Origin: Lentisphaerota bacterium
GTDB lineage: Bacteria; Verrucomicrobiota; Lentisphaeria; Victivallales; UBA1829
DNA: 58,805 nucleotides
Direction: 5' to 3'
Assembly (NCBI GenBank): GCA_015061565.1
Contig: SUWI01000004.1
Coordinates: 1 to 58,805, forward strand
Below are positions 16,318 through 24,280 of the stretch, in pieces. The notes under the pieces are model-generated. The model did no database searches. It saw nothing but the letters and a program-made list of their open reading frames with translations, and was not told where the DNA came from. Numbering within the stretch: the stretch's first letter is position 1; each line of letters starts with the position of its first letter. The translations under genes were made by a program, and so were the position numbers.

Positions 16318-16494
16318 CCGAATCCCCGGCACCCTGCCGGATGAAAACCCGAATTCTGCGGGAACAGATCTCCGATGCCGCGATTCGGAAATTCGGAGGA
16401 ATGTGCCGAACTGATTGCCTTCTTTGCCTCGGACAGCGCCAGATTTATCATCGGGAGTGAGATCTCCATTTCCGGCGGTTGGCAATTATTGTAA
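16318..16494 (+). pseudogene. C-terminal fragment of a short-chain dehydrogenase
   Basis: The frame 16375-16494 ends PRFGNSEECAELIAFFASDS, ARFIIGSEISISGGWQLL and TAA, the usual end of SDR enzymes (RFG-PEE-A-LIAFLASD, ITGSEI-VDGGW). Just upstream, in another frame, MKTRILREQISDAAI fits the helix that normally precedes it, and IPGTLPDE in a third frame may be the preceding turn. At least one frameshift therefore lies near 16375, and the Rossmann and YxxxK parts are gone. It sits immediately after the gene at 15551. Confidence 0.65.
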
Positions 16495-16648
16495 CTGAGA
16501 CGTGATTTTACTGTAAAGCCAGTGGTTTACTTCAGATTTTCCTGAGAGTCACATCTCCCAGAAACTCAAAGGATGCCGGACGCAACGGACGCTGTATGAC
16601 AACTTATTACAGCTAAAGCGAATGCCTTTGAATCCACTTTCCATAATC

Positions 16649-16734
16649 TATAATCTGGATTTATGTCTTTACAAATTTTTTGTCCGCTGTTTTTTGTGCA
16701 AAGAAATAATGATTTTATGCAAAAAATGCAAATT
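16649..16734. promoter_or_regulatory. Second copy of the 85-bp control region
   Basis: Nearly identical to 11752-11836, including ATAATCTGGATTTATGTC, TTTGTCCGCTG and the paired 11-mers TTTTGTGCAAA (16692-16702) and TTTTATGCAAA (16713-16723), again 21 bp apart. The copy lies just upstream of the LacI gene promoter. The minus-strand -10 of the other copy is mutated here. The remainder of 16495-16648 shows nothing I can support. Confidence 0.65.
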
Positions 16735-16740
16735 CTGCCA

Positions 16741-16768
16741 TTGCAATTTCTTTCGAGCGTGATATATT
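16741..16768 (+). promoter_or_regulatory. Promoter of the LacI-family gene
   Basis: TTGCAA (16741-16746), 16 bases, TATATT (16763-16768), 31 bases before the ATG. Confidence 0.6.
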
Positions 16769-16799
16769 GGGAACAGCAGCATAAAATCAGGAGTCTGTC

Positions 16800-17771
16800 A
16801 TGGATAAGACTACGCTCAGAGATATTGCCGAGGTCACGGGCGTTTCGATCTCGACCGTGTCCCGCGTACTGGCCGATTCGCCCCGGATCAGCCGCGACAC
16901 CCGGAGGATCGTGCTCGCCGCTGCCGAGAAATTCCATTACAAACCGCGGACGAAAAATGTGGCGCTGATCGTGTTTTCCCCGACCCTGATCGGATATCTC
17001 GGCAGATTGTGTTCCGCCGTGACCGGCGAACTGATGAAACATGGCTTCAATCCGGTCATCATCCAGATGGACCATATCGAATGCATCCGGGACATTCCGA
17101 TCTGCGGCGCGATCTCCATCGCCACGGTCAACAAACTGGCCCGGATCTGGGGCGAAATGCACGAACGTCCCCTGATCAGCCTGAATTCCCAGTCCAACCA
17201 TCTGGACAACATCTACCGTCTTTCTTCCAACGAATTCCAGGGCATGAAGATCCTGGTGGACCGGCTGAAGGAAAACGGACATACCCGGATCGCGCGGCTG
17301 GGCAGCGAACATACTTTCCATCCGCTGGACAACTGGAGCTGCCAACGGCGCAACGCCGCGTTCCTGAAACTCGCGGAACAATACGGCCTCACCTCGGATT
17401 TATACGCGGAATCGGAACACTCGCTTCCGGCGGTGCTGAACGCGATCTCGAACCTGATGACGCGCAAGCCGACCGCATTGCTGATCCAGACGGAAGATTA
17501 TCTGCTGCCGGTGCTGCAGTCGCTGAAACTCCTGAAGATCCGGGTGCCGGAAGACCTCTCCCTGGCGGCGTGGAGTTCGGAAGACATCCACGATCACTTA
17601 TATCCGCCGCCCTTTGCAGTGTCGCAGGACTACGGGAAATTCGGAGAGCTGGCGGTGCAGACCCTGAAAAGTCTCAACGATGGAGACAGCCAGCCGACGG
17701 ACCTGGAAGTGGATTACAAGATCCTGCCGGGCCAGTCCGTGATCCCGTGCTCCAGAAAAAGAAGAAAATAG
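16800..17771 (+). CDS. LacI-family transcriptional regulator
   Basis: 323 residues. The DNA-binding head is MDKTTLRDIAEVTGVSISTV followed by SRVLADSPRISRDTRRIV, with the hinge near residue 55. The rest is a periplasmic-binding-protein-like ligand domain (ALIVFSPTLIGYLGRL to PEDLSLAAWSSEDIHDHLYP). The start is fixed by the family-typical N-terminus; GGAG lies eight bases upstream. The gene stands alone, between a decayed SDR fragment and the convergent fucose isomerase operon. The duplicated 85-bp region upstream of its promoter is shared with glycan locus 1, so it could regulate itself and that locus, although the 21-bp repeat layout is more typical of an AraC protein. Confidence 0.9.
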   Translation: MDKTTLRDIAEVTGVSISTVSRVLADSPRISRDTRRIVLAAAEKFHYKPRTKNVALIVFSPTLIGYLGRLCSAVTGELMKHGFNPVIIQMDHIECIRDIPICGAISIATVNKLARIWGEMHERPLISLNSQSNHLDNIYRLSSNEFQGMKILVDRLKENGHTRIARLGSEHTFHPLDNWSCQRRNAAFLKLAEQYGLTSDLYAESEHSLPAVLNAISNLMTRKPTALLIQTEDYLLPVLQSLKLLKIRVPEDLSLAAWSSEDIHDHLYPPPFAVSQDYGKFGELAVQTLKSLNDGDSQPTDLEVDYKILPGQSVIPCSRKRRK

Positions 17772-17772
17772 C

Positions 17773-17809
17773 GAAAAAAGCGGCAATGCAGATGGTATGC
17801 ATTGCCGCT
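17773..17809 (-). terminator. Rho-independent terminator of the DeoR operon
   Basis: AGCGGCAATGCA (17779-17790), loop GATGGTA, TGCATTGCCGCT (17798-17809): a perfect 12-bp stem. On the minus strand it is followed by TTTTTTCGC, so it terminates the operon ending at 17854. It also lies just past the convergent LacI gene. Confidence 0.85.
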
Positions 17810-17853
17810 GTTCATAAGCCCCGTAAACCTCAGAGGCCTCTTAACAGTCCGGC

Positions 17854-19194
17854 TCAGAGCTGGACGAATTTCCAGTTCATCAGCGCGGCCCAGTCGCGGA
17901 CCGTGTCGATGTCGCCGTCATAACAGCAGGTTAGGTGATGGGTGCCGCCGAGCCGGCTGTATTCCGCCAGGAAATCGGCAATGGAGCCGCCCTCGGGCCG
18001 GAACCAGCCGTGATTCCTCAGCGGACTGGGTTCGTCCGGCGCTTCGTAAGCCACCTTGGCGGAGATCAGCGTGAAGGTGTTGTCCGGACCCGGCGCCAGA
18101 TCGGTCAGCACCGCATTTCCAGCCTTGAAACACCCGGTTGCGATTACCGGATTGCCCGTGTCGCTGAAACTGTATTTCATCTCATGCAGATTGGGTTTGC
18201 ACGAGCAGATCGCGGGGTTGATCTCGCCCATGTGGCTGGTGAAAATGCGGTCGGTTTTCCAGTCGGGACAGAACATTTCCGTAAAGGAGGTTTCGGGGAA
18301 GACGCTGGCGAGACAGCCGGTGACGGCGGCGGTCAGCACATCGCCTTCGCCGGCGTAACCGATGCCGCGGACCATCGCCTTGGAGCATTCCAGGAACGGC
18401 ACGGTATCCCAGCCGTCCTTGCGGTTGATCCCGGGGAACGCGACGGTGAAGGAGTCGAGTTTTTCCTGTTCGATCCATCTGCGGATCTTCAGGGAAGCGC
18501 TCAGGGTGCAGCGAAGTTTTTCCTCCGTTACGCTGGCATCCCAGACGAACCGGTCCCTGTCCAGCGCCAGCTCGGCATCGATCTCGGCTTTGGAGGGTTC
18601 CGGCTGGGGCGTGTAGTTGACGGTCTTCATGCCGAAGGTGCCGTCGGGCACGCGGAAATCGCCCATGCCGTCGAAATCGCCGCCGACCTTGCCGATCCGG
18701 GCGTGGGTGATCCGCCAGGCCATGCCGGCGCTGCGGAGCTGTTTTGCCGCACGGTCCAGCACGTCGGAATGTTCCCAATGTCCGGCCGAGAGCAGGAAGG
18801 GTTTGCGGTAACGGAGCAGGAGATTGCAGAAATCCTGTACGCCGTGGATGCCGTGGTTGGCCATGATGCGGTCCGGCGGAATGAACTCGAAATCGGGCGT
18901 AGTGTCGATGATCACCAGCGGCAGCGCGGTCCCGGAGAGCGGGCCGATGCTTTCCAGCGACGGCGAATAGGCCAGGTGCAGGGTGGCGATCGCCTCGCAG
19001 CCGGAACTTTCGAAGAGTTTCACGGCATCGGCGAATTCATTTTTCAGCCGGCAGGCGGGACTCTGCACGACTTCGAACCCGCGGGCTTTCAGCTGCGCGG
19101 CGATCTGGTCCGCAAAGGGACGGACCTTGCGGCCGTTTTCCGGGACGCGTTCATCGTAAAGGGCGAGATAGAATGGAAGAAGTCCGATTTTCAT
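17854..19194 (-). CDS. L-fucose/L-arabinose isomerase-family protein
   Basis: 446 residues. The layout is that of the FucI/AraI-like isomerase family: an N-terminal sugar-isomerase domain (MKIGLLPFYLALYDERV, then AIATLHLAYSPSLESIGPLS), a middle domain with YAGEGDVLTAAVTGCLASVF, which supplies a metal-binding glutamate in the family, and a C-terminal domain with GWFRPEGG and GGTHHLTCCYDGD. It should interconvert an aldose and ketose using Mn2+. The ATG overlaps the amidohydrolase stop by four bases. Last in a five-gene operon with a kinase and lactonase-like amidohydrolase, it most likely works on a pentose or deoxyhexose; the exact sugar is not readable. Confidence 0.82.
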   Translation of the reverse strand: MKIGLLPFYLALYDERVPENGRKVRPFADQIAAQLKARGFEVVQSPACRLKNEFADAVKLFESSGCEAIATLHLAYSPSLESIGPLSGTALPLVIIDTTPDFEFIPPDRIMANHGIHGVQDFCNLLLRYRKPFLLSAGHWEHSDVLDRAAKQLRSAGMAWRITHARIGKVGGDFDGMGDFRVPDGTFGMKTVNYTPQPEPSKAEIDAELALDRDRFVWDASVTEEKLRCTLSASLKIRRWIEQEKLDSFTVAFPGINRKDGWDTVPFLECSKAMVRGIGYAGEGDVLTAAVTGCLASVFPETSFTEMFCPDWKTDRIFTSHMGEINPAICSCKPNLHEMKYSFSDTGNPVIATGCFKAGNAVLTDLAPGPDNTFTLISAKVAYEAPDEPSPLRNHGWFRPEGGSIADFLAEYSRLGGTHHLTCCYDGDIDTVRDWAALMNWKFVQL

Positions 19195-20189
19195 GATCTG
19201 CTGATTCCTGTAAAAAGTTGTTTGGCATTGTTGAAGAGCACATTTTCGAGCGCGGCGCCGGGGAAGGCCGCGATCACGGCGCGGAGCTGTTCGTAGAAGA
19301 ACGTGGTGAACTTGACCGCGCCGTCCGTGTCGATGATCGCCGTGCCGATCTTGTAGTTTTCTCCCATCAGATAGGCATACTGGTTGTTGATCTCGACCGA
19401 TTTGCCGCGCAGGAGCGCGATGGGGCTGTCGGTGCCGAAGAGGATCCGTTCGGCCGGGAAATGGTCGGCGGCATAACGCATGATCTCCGCGCTGTTGACC
19501 ATGGCGGTATCGAAATACGCGTTCGGGAATTTGGCCAGTTCATCGATGTTGCTGTCCAGAATATTACGCATGAAATAGGCCCGGCCGATGTGTGCGAAAA
19601 TGATTTTGATGTTCGGATATTTTTCGCAGATCTCGACCATCTGGCGCTGGTTCACCGGATCGGCGAAACGGCCGGAACGGGGAATGTGCAGCGTGATCGC
19701 CAGACCTTTGGCGTTGAGATATTCCAGCTGGCCGGGCGTCAGCATGTCCCGGATCTCCACGTCGTTGGCTTTTTTGCCGTAGTGATCGGCGGCAAAATTG
19801 AGGTAAGGCTTGACTCCGACCGCCCGGGCCGCTTCGATCCGGCGGATCATGTCCTCCGGTGCATCCGCCGGCGAGACCACCACCATGCCGAATTCGGTCT
19901 TGCGGTTGACTGCCGGAACGCAATCGCGGTTCATTTTCAGGTTCGGAGTGGAAAAGCAGTTGAGCCAGACTTCCTGTTCCGGCAGGATCTCGTGCATCAG
20001 TTCACGCCAGAGTTCCAGCGGGAATTCGCCGCCGAACTTGTTGTAGACCGACAGCGGCGCAAACGCGAAATCCGGCGGGAAAAAATCTTTGCCGAACACG
20101 TGGACATGCGCATCGAAGATCCGGTGCGGCAGATACGGGGCCAGCTCCTCCCGGTAGATCCGCTGATCCTGTTCATTCATGAGTTTCAT
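19191..20189 (-). CDS. Amidohydrolase-family (TIM-barrel) metal-dependent hydrolase
   Basis: 332 residues from the ATG at 20189 (AGGAGGTG seven bases upstream; a longer upstream frame overlaps the kinase and lacks support). The HxH metal motif is DAHVHVFG (28-30), with IIFAHIGR and LFGTDSP supplying the later His and Asp. This is the amidohydrolase 2 type seen in lactonases and decarboxylases, such as fuconolactone hydrolases. The start overlaps the kinase stop (ATGA). Within this operon a lactonase or an aldolase-like hydrolase acting on the sugar acid is reasonable. Confidence 0.82.
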   Translation of the reverse strand: MKLMNEQDQRIYREELAPYLPHRIFDAHVHVFGKDFFPPDFAFAPLSVYNKFGGEFPLELWRELMHEILPEQEVWLNCFSTPNLKMNRDCVPAVNRKTEFGMVVVSPADAPEDMIRRIEAARAVGVKPYLNFAADHYGKKANDVEIRDMLTPGQLEYLNAKGLAITLHIPRSGRFADPVNQRQMVEICEKYPNIKIIFAHIGRAYFMRNILDSNIDELAKFPNAYFDTAMVNSAEIMRYAADHFPAERILFGTDSPIALLRGKSVEINNQYAYLMGENYKIGTAIIDTDGAVKFTTFFYEQLRAVIAAFPGAALENVLFNNAKQLFTGISRS

Positions 20190-21370
20190 TGCATGACACC
20201 TCCTGCAAGTTGAGCGGCGCCGACTGCGCCGGTATAGCTGTGATACGGTGAAATTTCCACTTTGACTTTCAAACATTCTTCGATCAGTTTCGGCCAGGTC
20301 TTCCCTTCGGACGGACCGCCGGACAACACGATGCGCTCCACTCCGGCATGCCGGTCGAAACGTTCCTTGAAACGGCGGATGACCGAAAGCATCATTTCAT
20401 GCGCCGGAGAACCCGGCTTTTCCGCCTCGGAATTGAATTCCTCATAACGCTGCGGATTGTTTCCGTAACGGCCGCAGATGAATTGTTCGACTTCCACGCC
20501 GACTTTGGCGAGGGAGAACATGGCTCCCCAGCAGCCGCCGGAACCGGACTGGAAAGTGTCGCACAATTCATTCATCGGCACGTCTTCCCGGCGCGGGACG
20601 GGATAGAATCCGACCCAGCTGGTGCCGCAGCTGAGCAGCATGCTGCCGGGCTCCAGCACGCCCGCGGCGCGGGCTCCGGCCGGATGGTCGAAACTCCCTG
20701 CGGCGATCACGGTTTTTTCGGTCAGGTTGCCTTGGCAATACCCTTTTTTGAGGCAGCCCGCCGGTGTTCCAGGTTTCACGATTTCAGGCAGCTGGGAAGG
20801 TTTGATCCCGTAATGATCCAAGTACGGAGCCGGACATTGTTTTGCCTGATCCCACAGATAGAACGGCGCGGCATTGGAACTGTCCAGCGTATGGCTGCCG
20901 CAGAGTTCCCAGGTCAGATGATCATTGTTCATGGAGATCTGCGAATCCGCGAGCAGTCCGGACGCGGTCCGCCGGAAATATTCCAGATGCATCAGCGTGA
21001 AAGTCGGGATCCGCGGCCAGCCGGTGGTCTGGCGCACTTGCCATTCTTCCGGCGGCAGCCAGTCCTTGAGCCGGGTATCCAGCCAGCTGATGATTTTCGT
21101 CCGCGGCGTGCCGGCCCGGTCGCAGAGCATGGTGTTGCCCGACGCGGCCGCGAAAGCGATGCCGTCGACCGCACCGTCCGCGCCCTGCGCCAGTTCGGCA
21201 ATGATCCGGAATATCTGTTTCCGATAGGTTTCCGGATCGATTTCGATCCAGTCCGGCGCAGGATGCTCGAAAGCGACCCGCTCGCTGATCTTTTTCAGGA
21301 TCCCTTTGCCGGAATTCCAGCAGACCCCCTTGACGGCGCCGGTTCCGAGGTCAAGTCCGATGCAGTTCAT
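20186..21370 (-). CDS. FGGY-family carbohydrate kinase
   Basis: 394 residues, shorter than typical xylulokinases (about 480-500). ASKHA fold motifs are visible: CIGLDLGTGAVKGV at the N-terminus, ISWLDTRLKDW, AAGSFDHPAGARAAGVLEPG and LSCGTSWVGFY, and the C-terminal adenosine motif VLSGGPSEGKTWPKLIEECL with GAVGAAQLAGGV. It phosphorylates a ketose, probably the product of the isomerase in the same operon. AAGGGAAATAAG precedes the ATG, which lies one base after the aminotransferase stop. Confidence 0.88.
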   Translation of the reverse strand: MNCIGLDLGTGAVKGVCWNSGKGILKKISERVAFEHPAPDWIEIDPETYRKQIFRIIAELAQGADGAVDGIAFAAASGNTMLCDRAGTPRTKIISWLDTRLKDWLPPEEWQVRQTTGWPRIPTFTLMHLEYFRRTASGLLADSQISMNNDHLTWELCGSHTLDSSNAAPFYLWDQAKQCPAPYLDHYGIKPSQLPEIVKPGTPAGCLKKGYCQGNLTEKTVIAAGSFDHPAGARAAGVLEPGSMLLSCGTSWVGFYPVPRREDVPMNELCDTFQSGSGGCWGAMFSLAKVGVEVEQFICGRYGNNPQRYEEFNSEAEKPGSPAHEMMLSVIRRFKERFDRHAGVERIVLSGGPSEGKTWPKLIEECLKVKVEISPYHSYTGAVGAAQLAGGVMQ

Positions 21371-21371
21371 C

Positions 21372-22928
21372 TTATTTCCCCTTCCCTTGTCCGGCCAGGA
21401 TCTTTTCCATGGCGTCGGCAGCGAAATCCAGCAGTTTTTCCGAAGCGATGAGCGGGAATTTGGTCAGCGCGGCCGGCGGACAGTCCGCCTTGTAGGTCTG
21501 CGCGCTCACGTCGATGCAGTAATCGTGCCCGAGTTTCCTGCTGAAATCCGAGGCGTGGTCCGCATCGGCGAAGAACAGCGTCGCCAGCAGGCCGTCGCCC
21601 TCGACTTTCCGGATCTGCGACGGGAATTTTTCCGCCAGCGCATGCAGTTTCGCCTGCCAGTATTTCCCGATCGCACGCACATGTTCGGAATTATGTTCGG
21701 CAAACCGGATCGTGATCAGGTTCGCCAGGCTCGCCAGCTCCTCCTGTCCGTTGGTCACCAGAGCGCCGAACTGGTTGAGGTTGTCCATGGCCGCGGTGGT
21801 CAGGATGCGCGAGGCCGGATACATGCCGCCGGGGAACCCTTTGCCGACCGAAACGAAATCCGGATGACACTGGTATTCCCGGAACAGGAAGAGTTCCGGC
21901 GACCACATGCAGCTTTGGATCTCGTCCACAAACACCGGGATGTCGTGTTCGTCGCACAGTTTATGACAGAATGAAACGTAATCGTTGTCCAGGCGGAGGC
22001 CGCCGTAATTCATCAGCACGAGTTCATGGATGAATCCGGCGACCTTGGTGCTGCCGCGGTCATACTGTTCCACCGCCGCGGCGAACGAATCCTTGTCATT
22101 GATCCGGACCGCGACCGCCTTGATGGCGCCGTTGGCCTCGAGAATGTTATACATTTCATGCCACATGCCGCGGAGCATCTGGGTCATTACGGTGGTGCCG
22201 TGATAGTTCGCTTCCTTGCCGTCCTTGAAATCGGCCATCACGAGAAACACGGGCGTTCTGCCGCTGTATTTCGGGGCTGGGAAGTGAGGCTGAAGCCGGT
22301 AGAACCGCGCCAGCATCATCTTGAACGCGGCTTCGCAGGCGAGACTGCCGGTCTCCAGATTGATCACCCGGTTCAGCACATGTCCGGAGGTCTGCTTCAT
22401 CACTTTTTCGAGCGCATCCTCATCGCCGCGGGCGATCCCGTTGGCGATCCGCACCAGTTCCCGTTCGAGCAGCCGCGTGATATGTCCGCGGGTGTTGTTG
22501 TGGGTGATGTTGGTGATGCCGATCTCCATGGCGATCCGGAGCAGTTCGTAACCGGGGAAATTGTGTCCGCAGCTGGCCTGATAATGTTCGCTCTTGCCGA
22601 TCACGGCGAGTCGGCCGTCCTCGCCGACCCGGTAGAATCCCAGGCCGGTCAGCGGGGCGTTTTCACGGTGGAACGCACCGTTGAACGCGGCGGTGCCTGC
22701 TCCGTCGGAACTGCCGCTGAACGGCGGAGCGAATTCTTTTCCGATCCGGCCGGTCAGGGAATCCAGTTTTTCCGCGAATTCAGCCGGAAAACAATCCACT
22801 TGCGTTTCCGCGGTTTTTTTGAGTTCCGCATAACTTTTCAGTCCGAATGCGGCGGAGGCGCGGCAGACTTTGTCGATGTAATCCGCCCCGGCCAGATCCG
22901 CCAGTGAAAGTTTCAGGTTCCTGATCAT
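21372..22928 (-). CDS. Class III PLP-dependent aminotransferase
   Basis: 518 residues. The PLP site is complete: VFVDEIQSCMW (Asp335) and SVGKGFPGGMYPASR with the Schiff-base Lys363. An N-terminal extension of about 80 residues and the segment HYQASCGHNFPGYELLRIAM with THNNTRGH are unusual compared with ordinary acetylornithine-type enzymes. It should transfer an amino group to or from a sugar-derived aldehyde or keto acid. Its presence between DeoR and a sugar kinase suggests the operon handles an amino-sugar or amino-acid conjugate. AAGGA precedes the ATG. Second gene of the operon. Confidence 0.83.
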   Translation of the reverse strand: MIRNLKLSLADLAGADYIDKVCRASAAFGLKSYAELKKTAETQVDCFPAEFAEKLDSLTGRIGKEFAPPFSGSSDGAGTAAFNGAFHRENAPLTGLGFYRVGEDGRLAVIGKSEHYQASCGHNFPGYELLRIAMEIGITNITHNNTRGHITRLLERELVRIANGIARGDEDALEKVMKQTSGHVLNRVINLETGSLACEAAFKMMLARFYRLQPHFPAPKYSGRTPVFLVMADFKDGKEANYHGTTVMTQMLRGMWHEMYNILEANGAIKAVAVRINDKDSFAAAVEQYDRGSTKVAGFIHELVLMNYGGLRLDNDYVSFCHKLCDEHDIPVFVDEIQSCMWSPELFLFREYQCHPDFVSVGKGFPGGMYPASRILTTAAMDNLNQFGALVTNGQEELASLANLITIRFAEHNSEHVRAIGKYWQAKLHALAEKFPSQIRKVEGDGLLATLFFADADHASDFSRKLGHDYCIDVSAQTYKADCPPAALTKFPLIASEKLLDFAADAMEKILAGQGKGK

Positions 22929-22931
22929 ATT

Positions 22932-23753
22932 TCAAATCCTTTCCGTTTGGAATGATTCATCGCGGTTTTTTCCGGTCGTGACGATCCGGGCGCCTTTCCG
23001 CCGCAGCAGCTTGAGAAATTCCATCGGGGCGGCCTGGTCGGTGACCAGCGTCACTTTGCCGTCGGCCAGCGAACCGTAAGGCACAAAGGAAGTCTTCCCC
23101 AGTTTGGAACTGTCCGCCAGAATAATAACTTTGTCGCTGTGTTCCATGACCGCGGCCGCCAGACTGGAGGTCTCCTCGTCCGTGGTGCTCAGGGTCCCGT
23201 CGGCGGCAATGCCGTCCGTGCCGAGGAATGCCAGCGTGAAATGATAGCGGCAGACATTTTCCCGGGCCGCATTGCCGCACAGGTCCATGCGGGAGAGCCG
23301 GATGATCCCGCCGGTGACGATGACGGGACAATACGGCGAAAGATTGGTGCCGAAAGAGAGCGAATTGGTAACGATGCGCAGATTCTGCAGTTCGTGCCGG
23401 GCCAGACGGTCCGCCAGGGCGGTACCGCATTCCATCACAGTCGTTCCGGAGTCGAAGAACAGCCGGTCGTTGTCTGCGATCTGCCTGGCGGCTTCCAGGC
23501 CGATCAGATGTTTTTCCGCCGTGAATGAGGATGCGGCATCGGAAAAATGATATTCGGAACCGTCCCGCACCGGCGCCAGCCGGATGCCGCCGTGATAACG
23601 CAGCGCCTGGCCGAGCTGCTCCAGTTCCGTAAAGTAACGGCGGACCGACGCTTCCGACAACGACAGCGCGCGCACCACTTCGCTGATATTCAGGCTCCCG
23701 TGACTGCGCAGCAGACGCAGCAGTTTTTCCCGGTTCTTTGCTTTTTTGCCCAT
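22932..23753 (-). CDS. DeoR/GlpR-family regulator
   Basis: 273 residues from the ATG at 23753 (MGKKAKNREKLLRLLRSHGS), chosen for AAGGGA eight bases upstream and because the helix-turn-helix (LNISEVVRALSLSEASVRRY) then sits in its usual position. The C-terminal DeoR sensor has the phosphosugar-binding pattern: FFDSGTTVMECGTALADRL, VTNSLSFG and AFLGTDGIAADGTLSTTDEE. It heads the operon, so it is probably an autoregulated repressor relieved by a sugar phosphate made by the kinase. Half-sites TCATTTT/AAAATGA upstream are the likely operator. Confidence 0.9.
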   Translation of the reverse strand: MGKKAKNREKLLRLLRSHGSLNISEVVRALSLSEASVRRYFTELEQLGQALRYHGGIRLAPVRDGSEYHFSDAASSFTAEKHLIGLEAARQIADNDRLFFDSGTTVMECGTALADRLARHELQNLRIVTNSLSFGTNLSPYCPVIVTGGIIRLSRMDLCGNAARENVCRYHFTLAFLGTDGIAADGTLSTTDEETSSLAAAVMEHSDKVIILADSSKLGKTSFVPYGSLADGKVTLVTDQAAPMEFLKLLRRKGARIVTTGKNRDESFQTERI

Positions 23754-23781
23754 GCGGCCGATCCCTTCAGTTCTTATCGGA

Positions 23782-23854
23782 AATATACCGGAAGACCCGC
23801 TGAAATCAAGCGGATTTGTCATTTTTCACAAAAAATGATCGTTTTAATCATTTT
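23782..23854 (-). promoter_or_regulatory. Promoter and operator of the DeoR operon
   Basis: Minus strand TTGATT (23809-23804), 16 bases, TATATT (23787-23782). Upstream lie three half-sites: TCATTTTT (23819-23826), AAAAATGA (23831-23838) and TCATTTT (23848-23854), making two overlapping inverted repeats suited to a DeoR-type repressor. Confidence 0.6.
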
Positions 23855-23933
23855 ATGAGTAAAAACCGATCGTTTCCGGAAAAAATATCCCGGCGGATGG
23901 CGGAAATCATTCCGGAATAATCCGCTTAGCGGA

Positions 23934-23961
23934 TTGAAAAATATTGAAACGGTGTTATATT
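23934..23961 (+). promoter_or_regulatory. Promoter of the HPr-trkA-trkH operon
   Basis: TTGAAA (23934-23939), 16 bases, TATATT (23956-23961), followed by GGGGAGAGAG before the ATG at 23997. Confidence 0.6.
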
Positions 23962-23996
23962 GACGGCATTAAAATATTGACAATGGGGAGAGAGAT

Positions 23997-24266
23997 ATGT
24001 TTGCAAAGCAAGTCCGGATCCAGAACAAGGCCGGTATCCATTGCCGTCCTTCCAGCCTGATTATGGCCACGGTCGAACATTATCCGGGAAATACTTTTCT
24101 GCTGACGGGCTCACGGGGCAGTTCTTCCATGACCAGCATTCTGGACCTGCTGGCTTTGGGACTGCAGTATGGTGATACCGCCCAGCTCCAGGTGACGGGT
24201 CCGCAGGAACAGGAGGCGGGCGAAAAAATAGCGGAAATGCTGGAACACGAATACGATTTCCATTAA
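23997..24266 (+). CDS. ptsH: HPr-family phosphocarrier protein
   Basis: 89 residues, normal HPr length. The phosphorylatable His15 lies in NKAGIHCRPSS. The regulatory serine region reads SSMTSILDLLALGL with Ser47 at the place of the classical Ser46. No EI, EII or HPr kinase gene is nearby. Instead trkA starts 15 bases downstream and trkH overlaps that, so HPr is the first gene of a potassium-uptake operon. A role in linking phosphorylation state to potassium transport is an inference. GGGGAGAGAG gives a good ribosome site. Confidence 0.9.
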   Translation: MFAKQVRIQNKAGIHCRPSSLIMATVEHYPGNTFLLTGSRGSSSMTSILDLLALGLQYGDTAQLQVTGPQEQEAGEKIAEMLEHEYDFH

Positions 24267-24280
24267 ACCGGGAGTGATTT

